A stretch of 62,441 nucleotides of DNA, from assembly GCA_021324455.1 (NCBI GenBank), contig JAJPJA010000078.1:1-62441 (forward strand), written 5' to 3'. Source of the DNA: Pseudomonadota bacterium. GTDB taxonomy: Bacteria; Desulfobacterota; Binatia; Binatales; Binataceae. This document shows, one piece after another, positions 15,230 through 23,500 of the stretch. The notes below the pieces were generated by a model. It saw only the letters and a program-made list of their open reading frames with translations. It was not told the origin of the DNA and searched no databases. Position 1 is the stretch's first letter. Every line of letters starts with the position of its first letter. Both the position numbers and the translations under genes were made by a program.

Positions 15230-15988
15230 TCAAACTATAGTATGAGGGTAGCCGCGGCTGAGGCGCGGCATCTCCAGTCCCAGTTGCCCCAGCCGCCGCT
15301 CCATCAGCGAGATAAACAGGCCCGCCAGTTCATCGTTGTCTTTCTGCTTCAGGCCGTAGCGCAAACAATCGAAACTAAAGCCGCTGCCGGGCGGACCGAA
15401 GAAGTTTACCGCCATTGGCAGCCAAATCCGAAGCCCTTCGGCCACCGCCCCGGCGCCCATCCGATCGACCGCCACGCGCAGGGCGCCGGCGCCAAACTCG
15501 TCATGGTCGGCCTCCTCTTCGAGGATCGCTTCGGCGGCGCGCGCATGCGGCGCATAGCTCGAATCGCGGTAATTCACTCCGATCATGATGAGACCGGTCA
15601 TGTCAAGGCTGACGCTGCCCATCAGCAGGCCCATCTCGCCCTGGGCATTTTCGGCAAAGCAGCGGGGCGCCTCGAAGGAGGGCGCGCGCCGCAGGGCAAT
15701 TGAGGCGCGATCGGCGCTCTGTTCGCTGACCCCCAGCTCTTCGAGCAGCCGGTAAATCAGGGCGGCGTGTTTGAGTTCTTCGGCCAGATTCTTCTCCGCC
15801 ACCCGCTTCAATTCCGGGTCGCTCAGGGTGGCGGCGGCGCGCCGGTAACCCTCGGCGGTGAGCTTCTCGGCCAGGGCGTGGGCGCCGAGCAGACGGCGCA
15901 GGACCTTGGTGTAATGCGCCTCGATGCGGCCCGCGAGAAGGTCATCGGGTTCGATCTGGCGCGGCTGAAATTGCGCGCCCGGCGGCAT
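15230..15988 (-). CDS. Ferritin-like diiron protein, PaaA/PaaC family
   Basis: The 252-residue protein is predicted all-helical, with two carboxylate-bridged iron motifs: EELKHAALIYR (about residues 70-80) and EEEADHDEFG (about 156-165). These are the EXXH pairs expected of the phenylacetyl-CoA epoxidase catalytic/structural subunit family (PaaA_PaaC). No other paa genes are adjacent. Instead it follows, nine bases after their end, two MaoC-type hydratase genes on the same strand. It may therefore be an oxygenase-like or structural component acting on an acyl-CoA. Family assignment is fairly firm; substrate and activity are not known. Confidence 0.75.
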   Translation of the reverse strand: MPPGAQFQPRQIEPDDLLAGRIEAHYTKVLRRLLGAHALAEKLTAEGYRRAAATLSDPELKRVAEKNLAEELKHAALIYRLLEELGVSEQSADRASIALRRAPSFEAPRCFAENAQGEMGLLMGSVSLDMTGLIMIGVNYRDSSYAPHARAAEAILEEEADHDEFGAGALRVAVDRMGAGAVAEGLRIWLPMAVNFFGPPGSGFSFDCLRYGLKQKDNDELAGLFISLMERRLGQLGLEMPRLSRGYPHTIV

Positions 15989-15997
15989 CCCGCATCC

Positions 15998-16435
15998 CTA
16001 TCGCGCCGCTCGCGACGGCAGGATCACGACCGCGGTGCCGGGGGTGGTTTTCTGGCCCTGGTCGTTCTCCAGCCAGATGTCGCATTCGACGATATGATCG
16101 CCGCCTTCCACGCGCTTGGCGGTGATTTTGCCTTTGCAGGTGACCTTGTGTCCGGGCATATCCATCCCGCGGTATTGCACGGAAAGCTTGCGCAGCCAAC
16201 CTTCGTCGCCGGCGAAATCGGTCATCAACTGGGCCAGAAACGCATTCTTGAGCGCGCCGTGCAGGATCACGCCGGGCAGCTTGTTGGCCAGCGCGAAGTC
16301 CTTGTCGTAATGGATCTGGTAGTAGTCGCCCGAGGCGCCTGCGTATTTGACCAGTTGCTGCGTGGTCGGATTTTTTTCCAGCGGCGTTATCTCGTAGCCG
16401 ACCTCGACATCTTCAAAATAAATCTGCTTGCCCAT
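15998..16435 (-). CDS. MaoC-like (R)-specific enoyl-CoA/ACP hydratase
   Basis: A single hot-dog domain of about 145 residues carries a hydratase-2 motif, YAGASGDYYQIHYDKDFA, with the catalytic Asp and His in place (GDxxxIH). MaoC enzymes add water to trans-2-enoyl thioesters. The ATG at 16435 has AGGAG seven bases upstream. An open frame reaches 16501, three bases after the preceding gene's stop, so the alternative longer start cannot be fully excluded. With the upstream gene it forms what is a fused double hot-dog in other proteins: this is the catalytic half and the neighbour is the substrate-binding half. Confidence 0.85.
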   Translation of the reverse strand: MGKQIYFEDVEVGYEITPLEKNPTTQQLVKYAGASGDYYQIHYDKDFALANKLPGVILHGALKNAFLAQLMTDFAGDEGWLRKLSVQYRGMDMPGHKVTCKGKITAKRVEGGDHIVECDIWLENDQGQKTTPGTAVVILPSRAAR

Positions 16436-16504
16436 CCCGAACTCCTGGCTTGATCGTGCTGGTGTTGGCTGGCCCGCCTGATTCAATTCAGGGCGGGTCA
16501 TGAG

Positions 16505-16954
16505 TCAATAATTGATCAGAGTCATGCGCTGAATCGTGCACAATTCGTCGAACTGATTGGTGTACCTCATTTCGGTCATGCGCACGACCATGGTGCCCAT
16601 CCGGCCTTCGGTTTCGCGCAGATCGGCGATGCGGGCGACGACCGTGATGCGGTCGCCGGGGCGGATGGGATGGAAGAATTCCCACTCCGACCCGCCGTCA
16701 AGCAGGCGTTTGGGGAGGTTGGGAATATCCACCCGGGGCATCTCGCGCGGCATCAGCAAACGCACGAAGGTGGGAGTGGCGATCATCCCGCCGAAACGGG
16801 TTTTGCGCGCCTTCTGTTCGTCGTTGAACAGCGGGTTCCGATCTTCGATGGCCTGGGCGAAAAGCCGGATCGCGCCCCGCTCGACGTCATAGGTAATCGG
16901 CTCGGATTCGATGCCGATGAATTTCTTGTGCTCGTCGCTGATATACTTTCCCAT
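16505..16954 (-). CDS. MaoC-type dehydratase, N-terminal (FAS1-DH-like) half
   Basis: The 149-residue protein resembles the FAS1 dehydratase/MaoC N-terminal hot-dog (YDVERGAIRLFAQAIED, ATPTFVRLL, GGSEWEFFHPIRPGDRI). It lacks a clear Asp-x4-His catalytic pair, as expected for the non-catalytic half of heterodimeric hydratases such as mycobacterial HadA/HadB. The ATG at 16954 has GAGGAG seven bases upstream; the frame to 17101 overlaps the kinase gene and is not used. It is followed directly by the catalytic MaoC half and the PaaC-like gene, so the three probably form one transcript acting on an acyl-thioester. Confidence 0.83.
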   Translation of the reverse strand: MGKYISDEHKKFIGIESEPITYDVERGAIRLFAQAIEDRNPLFNDEQKARKTRFGGMIATPTFVRLLMPREMPRVDIPNLPKRLLDGGSEWEFFHPIRPGDRITVVARIADLRETEGRMGTMVVRMTEMRYTNQFDELCTIQRMTLINY

Positions 16955-17061
16955 CAGGACTCCTCGTCGGTTGCAGCTGATTGTCAGACCCATACCATAA
17001 TGCGCACGCACGTGGGATAGGTGGCGCGCCGCCGGGCGATTGGCGCGCGGTGGCCGTGGGA

Positions 17062-17775
17062 TCAATCGTCGGCGGGCGGTTCGGACTTGCGGCTGAACCA
17101 TCGGCGGCCCCTGGAACCGCTTCCGGTCTCGCGCATCTTGGGCACATAATGCTGAACGCCGGGGCCGGCGCGGCCGATTTCCTCGATCAGCTCGGCCAGA
17201 TCCGACGGATCGCTCAGGTAATCGGATTCCGAGGTATCGACCGCCAGCAGTGGGGTGTCTTCATAATAGAAGTAAAAATCGCGATAAGCGGCGGCGACCC
17301 GCTCCAGGTATTCGAGGCTGATGTGGCGCTCGAAGTCCCAGTTGCGCCGCCGCAGCCGCTCCACCAGCACGTCGAGCCGGGCGCTCAAGTAGATAACCAG
17401 GTCGGGCCTGGGAATCGAGGCGTCGACCATTTTGTAGACCTGTTCATACAGGGCCAGTTCGTCGGGCGCGAGATTGAGATTGGCGAAGATGCGGTCCTTG
17501 GCGAACAGGTAATCGGCGACCGTCTTTTGCGCGAACAGTTCCTGTTGCGCCAATTCGCGCTGCTGCCTGAAACGGGTCAGCAAAAAGTAGAGTTGGGCCG
17601 GGAACGCGTGGCTGTCGGGGTCGCGGTAAAAGCGCGGCAGGAACGGATTGCCGTTGATATCTTCAAGCACCAGTCGCGCGCCCAGCTCGCGGGCCAGCGC
17701 CCGCGCCAGCGTGGTCTTGCCCACCCCGATGGGGCCATCAATCGCGATGTATCCTGCGGCGACCTGCGTGGCCAT
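17062..17775 (-). CDS. Deoxynucleoside kinase (deoxyadenosine/deoxyguanosine kinase type)
   Basis: This is a 237-residue P-loop kinase: IAIDGPIGVGKTTLARAL holds the P-loop (14-22). LEDINGNPFLPRFY carries the base-binding Glu region, and DYLFAKDRIFANLNL is the typical dNK sequence. YLSARLDVLVERLRRRNWDFE provides the LID arginines. The family phosphorylates salvaged deoxynucleosides and supplies dNTP precursors. The charged tail (RGRRWFSRKSEPPADD) is unusual and probably disordered. The gene sits between a TPR lipoprotein and the MaoC pair on the minus strand, without obvious functional links. Confidence 0.88.
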   Translation of the reverse strand: MATQVAAGYIAIDGPIGVGKTTLARALARELGARLVLEDINGNPFLPRFYRDPDSHAFPAQLYFLLTRFRQQRELAQQELFAQKTVADYLFAKDRIFANLNLAPDELALYEQVYKMVDASIPRPDLVIYLSARLDVLVERLRRRNWDFERHISLEYLERVAAAYRDFYFYYEDTPLLAVDTSESDYLSDPSDLAELIEEIGRAGPGVQHYVPKMRETGSGSRGRRWFSRKSEPPADD

Positions 17776-17817
17776 GGCCTGATGCCGAACTACAAACGGG
17801 TGTCCGCGGCGGCACGC

Positions 17818-18207
17818 CTATCCCGGCCCCGGCCTCGGGGTGGGAGCCTGATCGGGTTCGTCGGGAAGACCCACCTGACGTCGGTAAAAGCGCGCCTTGT
17901 TGCGCAATCGCGCATCGCCCGGATCCAGCCTGGCGGCGGCCTGGTATTCCAATGCCGCATCCTGCTGGTCTCCGAGGTACTCGTCAACCCGCGCCAGCAG
18001 TTTATGCGCTTCGAGCAGGTCCGGGTCCGCCTTCAGCGCCTGGATCAGTTCCAGTTTGGCGTCCCTGAGATCGCGCCGTTCGAACAGGATTCGGGCCCGA
18101 TCGAGATGACGCCGGGGCTCGGACAGACATCCGCTCAGGAACACGATCGCGAGCACCGCGAGCGCTGTGATACCAATCCGCCCTGCGGTCGCTGCGCGCC
18201 GGATCAC
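17818..18207 (-). CDS. TPR-containing lipoprotein
   Basis: The product is 129 residues. A basic N-terminus and hydrophobic stretch (ITALAVLAIVFLSG) end in the lipobox LSGC with Cys27, so it is probably lipidated and periplasm-facing. About two tetratricopeptide repeats follow (DLRDAKLELIQALKADPDL; EYLGDQQDAALEYQAA), and a proline-rich tail ends the protein. The start is a GTG whose last bases overlap the upstream mechanosensitive-channel stop (GTGA), so the two are translationally coupled. It may scaffold or gate that channel, or serve a separate envelope role. No catalytic motif is present. Confidence 0.8.
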   Translation of the reverse strand: MIRRAATAGRIGITALAVLAIVFLSGCLSEPRRHLDRARILFERRDLRDAKLELIQALKADPDLLEAHKLLARVDEYLGDQQDAALEYQAAARLDPGDARLRNKARFYRRQVGLPDEPDQAPTPRPGPG

Positions 18208-20243
18208 GTTTGACCGCGCGGCGGAGCCACGGCGGCGGATGCCCCGGATCCGCCGTTGGCTGATTCGGCGTCGGCAGCGCTTTCAGCTGCCGGCGCGGCG
18301 ATGGGCTGGATGTTGGGGGTGCCGCTGGGCACAAAGCGCAGATGCGGCTCGCGGCCGATATAGTCCAGCAGCCGCCGTGAAATCTCGTCCACCACCTGCG
18401 CCTCGGTGCGCACGTCGACCGGAAAGCGCAGCGTGATTTGCAAGCCGTCGGGCGCCAGGCGCACACGGCTTTGCGGCCGGCCCACATCGACTCTGGTATT
18501 GAGGTTGCGCTCCATTTCCTGAAGCTGGCTGCGGGCGCTGTCGCGATAGCGCGCGAACACCGCTTCAACCACTTCGAGCAACTGCTTTTCCACCACGCGA
18601 AAATCGCAATCGGGTGACAGCGTGAAGCGCAGCTCGCGCCAGATGATCAGACTGTGGCCGGGATGGTTGAGGAATTTGTCGCGGAACACGCTGGAGTTGG
18701 GGATCATCACCAGGCGTCCGGTGGGACCCGACTGCACGCCGTCGCCGCCCAGCTCCAGCAGGGTCAGCTTGGTCAGTCCCAATTCCACCACCTCGCCGCG
18801 CACGCCCTGCAACTCCACGCGGTCGCCATGCTTAATTCCGAAGCGGCCGCTCAAGCGGAAGTAGCCGGCGATTGAGAGGATCACGTCCTGCAGCGCCACC
18901 GCGATACCGGCGGCGGCAAAGCCCACCACGGTGGCCAGCGCGCTCAACTCGGTGGTGAAGTTGAACAGCAGCACGATGATCACCAGGATCAGCACGGTGG
19001 CGTCGCGCACCTTCAGAATCTGGCGCCGGCGGTTGATGTCCTCGACGTAGCGGACCGCGAGCCGGCGCCAGATGATGGCCAGCGCCGCGATCAGCGCGAA
19101 CACCAGCACCAGGCCGCCCACATGGACCAGCAGAGCCTGCAGGGTCTGCTGCGTATGGCGCGCGACCTGCCGGCGCCATTGCATCAGATTGTCGCTGTAA
19201 CGCCGCAGCAGCATCGCCTGCTTAGTCAACGGCAGCAGCGCGGCCGCCACCAGCTTGCGCCGCTTGATCAGTTGTTCGAATTGCTGCTTGCGCTGCTCGA
19301 TACTGGTGCGGTCATTGCCCAAGGCCGCCTGGGCCAGGCGCCGGGCGTCGCTGTCGATCGATACCAAAGCATGTTCCAGCGGCGCGCGCGTGCGCGTCAC
19401 CGTCGCGGTCAGCGCGGCGGTGCCGTCCTGGCGCTGATCGAGCGCGGCAGTTTTGGCATGCAGTTCCAGCAGATGCTGCGCCAGACCGACCAGGCCCGAT
19501 GGCTCCGCCGCTTCTTTGGGCGCGGCCGCTTTCGGTTTGGCCTCCGCCTCCAGCGAGTGCCGCAGTTCGTCAATCTGCGCCTGCAGCGTGCTGGCCGGCT
19601 CGGCGGTTCCGTTGCCGCGCTCGAATTCGTCCATCGTGGTCAGAAAATCGACCCGCGCGCGGGTCAGCTCGAGTTCCGCCTGCGCGGCGATCAGTTGATG
19701 GGCCAGGCCGTCCTGCTGACGGCGGGGCGTGGTGCGCAGGCGGTTGGTGAGATCCTTGATCTGCGTCTGCAGGGCGTCGACCTCACTGCGCGCCTGGGCC
19801 ATCCGATCCGCCAATCCCGCGCCCACGGCGGGAGTGACAGCGGCCGGATGCGGCGCCTGGCCGAATTTGGCGATCAGCACCGCCTCGGCGTCGGCATAGT
19901 CGAAGGCAAGCTTGAGGATGTCGTCGGCCAGGCTCTGGTCGGCGGCGAGATAAAGCGCCTCGGAAGGTTCCTCCACCAGTCCGGTCTCGACGCTGAATTG
20001 GCGGTACCAGGCGATGGTGCCGCCCAGGAATGAGATAACGTTCTGCTGCTCGGAAAGCGGTACCGGAGTCGGCGCAACCGCCACAGTCGCATGAGAGGCG
20101 GGCGTGGCCGACAGGACGGGTGAAGGGGTTGCGCCGGAGGGCGAGGGAGCCGGCGTGGCGGCCCATGACAGGATTGCCGCCAGCAGCGCGAAAAGCGCCG
20201 ATGTCCATGGCTGGCGTAAGTATTTCCTTCTCAAATCGCGCAA
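18204..20243 (-). CDS. MscS-family mechanosensitive ion channel with long periplasmic coiled coil
   Basis: The roughly 679-residue protein starts with a signal sequence (WTSALFALLAAILSW) and a low-complexity Pro/Ser/Thr stretch. A long helical, coiled-coil-rich periplasmic part follows to about residue 380, then membrane helices (VGGLVLVFALIAALAIIW; ATVLILVIIVLLFNF) and the MscS pore helix and beta domain (GFAAAGIAVALQDVILSIAG, GDRVELQGVRGEVVELGL, IPNSSVF). It should release solutes on hypo-osmotic shock. I place the start at a TTG (20243) because AGGAGG lies six bases upstream. A GTG at 20273 would add ten residues without a ribosome site. Stop overlaps the lipoprotein start (GTGA). Confidence 0.88.
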   Translation of the reverse strand: MRDLRRKYLRQPWTSALFALLAAILSWAATPAPSPSGATPSPVLSATPASHATVAVAPTPVPLSEQQNVISFLGGTIAWYRQFSVETGLVEEPSEALYLAADQSLADDILKLAFDYADAEAVLIAKFGQAPHPAAVTPAVGAGLADRMAQARSEVDALQTQIKDLTNRLRTTPRRQQDGLAHQLIAAQAELELTRARVDFLTTMDEFERGNGTAEPASTLQAQIDELRHSLEAEAKPKAAAPKEAAEPSGLVGLAQHLLELHAKTAALDQRQDGTAALTATVTRTRAPLEHALVSIDSDARRLAQAALGNDRTSIEQRKQQFEQLIKRRKLVAAALLPLTKQAMLLRRYSDNLMQWRRQVARHTQQTLQALLVHVGGLVLVFALIAALAIIWRRLAVRYVEDINRRRQILKVRDATVLILVIIVLLFNFTTELSALATVVGFAAAGIAVALQDVILSIAGYFRLSGRFGIKHGDRVELQGVRGEVVELGLTKLTLLELGGDGVQSGPTGRLVMIPNSSVFRDKFLNHPGHSLIIWRELRFTLSPDCDFRVVEKQLLEVVEAVFARYRDSARSQLQEMERNLNTRVDVGRPQSRVRLAPDGLQITLRFPVDVRTEAQVVDEISRRLLDYIGREPHLRFVPSGTPNIQPIAAPAAESAADAESANGGSGASAAVAPPRGQT

Positions 20244-20563
20244 CCAAATCCTCCTGGGCCGATCTCTGCCCACATGATACTTGGCCTTGGTTGCACGCCC
20301 AAGCCGTCGGTGCGGATGGATTGGGCAATCTTTCCGGCAAGGTGATCTCCGCCCATTTTCGCGGGTTCTGTTCAGCCAGCTTTGTCAGAAGCCTCGGCTG
20401 GCAATTTAATCTGCATAAAGCGGGCCAATGTTTTCGTATCTTCTCCATCGGTTCTTGAATTATCCGGTTAAATTGGCTAGTCGTCTGAGAGCCGTTACAA
20501 TCTAACGTTAACTGCCGCAGTCTGGCGTGATTTGCTTGTTTCTCGGATAGAGGAGAAAAAAAA
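20244..20563. other. Divergent promoter region between mscS-like gene and CEMIP-like gene
   Basis: 320 bases separate the two divergent starts. The half near the plus-strand gene is AT-rich and holds a plausible sigma-70 promoter (listed separately) and an 8-base palindrome TAACGTTA (20503-20510) just after it, which could be an operator or start-site element. Ribosome sites AGGAGG (minus, 20250-20255) and AGGAG (plus, 20551-20555) bound the region. No other open frame is convincing. Confidence 0.45.
20473..20501 (+). promoter_or_regulatory. Candidate sigma-70 promoter for the CEMIP-like gene
   Basis: TTGGCT (20473-20478) and TACAAT (20496-20501) are separated by 17 bases, the optimal spacing; they match the consensus at 4 of 6 and 5 of 6 positions. 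They lie about 60 bases upstream of the ribosome site of the gene at 20564. This is pattern matching only. Confidence 0.4.
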
Positions 20564-23500
20564 TTGTTTAAAATGACTCGGCGCCTGTTCAAAAGTCTAA
20601 TCTTCAGCTTATCGTTATCTTTGGCAGGCGCCGCAGCGGCCTATGCCGCCAATCCGCCGATGCCGGGGTCGGCTGGTTGGGTGCCGAGTTCACCCTCCGT
20701 ACCGCACAATCCAAGCCCTGCTTTGGCGCCGGTCACGGTTTGCGACGGCTCCGCGATCAAGATTCTGCCGCCCGGCAGCGGCGGGGACCTCGAAGTGACC
20801 GGCGACTGCGAGGTTGATGGCAGCGCGCCCAACGGCACTTACCTCTATCGCAACATCAATATCTATACCCCCACAAGCGCCAAAACCGGAGGCGTGCTGC
20901 GTTTCGACGACGTTGACATCATTCTGAAGGCTGAATCGATCCTGGTCGAGAATGGGGGCACGCTGCGGGCCGGCACCCCGTCAGCTCCAATCGGAAAAAA
21001 GGGCTCGCTTGAAATCGACCTTTACGGAGCCCAGACTGACGCCGGTATCACCTGCAAAAGCCCGGGCGGTACCTGCGGAGTACCGTCCACCAATCCCAAC
21101 GACATCTGGAACTCCAACGTAATGATGCCGAACATGCGGCGGCCGATGTCGTGTACGCCGATGACTCTGGACAACGGGATTAATGATTGCTTCTACCGTT
21201 ACGACGTCTTCGACAAGGGCGACGTGGCGGGGGCCTATTTCGGGCACAAGGTTATCGCGGTCTCCTACGGCGGAAGGCTTCAGTTTTTTGGCGCTAAAGG
21301 ATCGACCATCTGCGATCCTTCCGATCCCAACTCAAAGGCCTGTCAGGCGGATAAGGATCCCTCCAACACCGGCACCAGTTGGGTCCGGCTGGATTCATCC
21401 GCCGCACCGGACAATACCAAGTTGACCGTGGATCGCGACGTGAGCGGCTGGGCGCCCAAAAAAGGCGGCAAGGTGGAGATCGTGCTGACCACGACCGACT
21501 ACGTGGCGGCACATTCCGAATTGCTGACCGTCAGCAACATCAGCAGCAAACAGAACCTGATTGTGAATGAACCGCTGGCATGGCCGCACAACGGTAATAT
21601 CTATCCGCTTAACAAAGCACGCAGCGGGACGGGACCCGACCAGAAGTCCATCGATACCAGGGCGGCGGTCGCGCTGCTGACCAGAAGCATCCGCATCGTT
21701 TCCCTGGGTGACGGTCCCAACGACGCATTCAACAAGGTCGCCAATTATTTTTACGGCGGCCATACCCTCGCCCGGCAGGGATTTACCCAGTTCCAGATGC
21801 AGGGAGTGGAGTTCAAGCAACTGGGTCAGGGCGGAAGTATCGGCCACTACCCGGTGCATTTTCATATGGACCGGAGCGTTCCGGCCGACACCTTTGTGAA
21901 GGACTGCTCGGTCAACGAATCGATGACCCGCTTCATGACGATTCACGCGACCCAGGGCGTCCTGCTGCAGCGCAATGTTGGCTACAAATCGATCGGGCAT
22001 GGTTTCTATATCGAGGACGGCACGGAGATTAACAACAAGCTTTACGCCAACATCGGTATCTTCGCGCGTTCGGCTACCGACGGGCCGCAGAATCCGCTGC
22101 AGGTGCCCGGTATTCTGGTCGCGCCGAACTATCCGCCCGCACCCACCGACAAGTTCCCCTATTTCTCCGACGCCAACCATCCCACGCTGTTCTGGATCAT
22201 GAACGGATGGAACGATTTCGAGTACAACATGGCCGCCGGAGCAGGCACCTGCGGCGCCTGCTACTGGCTGGTTCCGGGCGCCAACAGCGGACCGTCGCTG
22301 TACGAATACTGGGGCAAGAGTTATGCCGCGGAACAGTTCAACCTCGACCGCGCCAGCACCTCGCCGCTGTTCAAGTTCGTGGGCAATTCATGCACCTCGG
22401 CGATGACCGCCTTTCAGACGGTTCAGACCACCGATCCCTGTTTCGGAATTCTCAACCAGACCGGGGGACTCGCGCCGCACGTCAAGCCGCTGAGCGCACC
22501 CGGCGCTCCGGCCCCCAACGGCAACCTCAACGACGAAACCTTCTATCCGATCACCAATGGCGGCGGCCGCTTCGGTACCTTGTGTCCGGAGGGCAAGGAT
22601 TGCAGCGTATCGGATGCCAACAAGAACGGGGTGCCGCGCTGCGAGACCAACAAGGTGGAGAATTGCAAGGTCACGGTGCTGGACAAGTTCACCTCGTCCT
22701 TTACCTGGGCGCCCACCAATTTCGCCGCGGTGTGGCTGCGTTCGGGATGGTACCTGCTGATCAACAGCGCGGTCACCGACGTGCTTAACGGCGGCGTCAC
22801 CATGGTAACTGGCGGCGGTTATACGCTGTCCGACGCGCCGCTGGGTTATTGGGGGCTTACCCGCAAGTCCGCCTTCGTCGGCAACACTCAATCATGCGAC
22901 GCGAAGAAATGCGACAACCCGTTCACGCTCAATTCGGGGCCGGTCAACACCTTCAGCGCGCAATTCAACGCCAAATATCCCAAGCTCCCGCCGATGGTGT
23001 GCGAGAAGCAGACCAATGGCGCCTATCCCGGCGATGTCTGCTTCAACCGGAACTTCGACCTGAGCCTGCCGTTCTCAAACTTCGCGATCAATCAGCGTCT
23101 GTTCAACATCTACGACGGCCCATCCTACGAGGATTCCAACGCTTATTTGGACATCAACCCGACGTTGATCCCGTTGAATGACTGCAAACCGGTGGCCGGC
23201 AACGGCAATCCGTGCGCCAACAGCAGCAAGTTCATGCAGCTGCAGATAGCGCCGGGCGGCATTCCGCAGGGCGTCAATTCGCCGCTCACCGACAAGGACC
23301 CCGCGCTGGGGCAATGTTATCTGCCCAATGCCGCGATCGCATGGAAACAGTCCAACGGTTTTTACTATCCGCCGGCTTTTCATTCGACCAATCTTTCATT
23401 CGATAATGTGGGAATCCGCCACTTCGTGATTGAGCCGCAATTCGATGAGACCGATCCGCATATTTTCTGGACCGATTATGCAAAAGTCAAAAAGCGCTAT

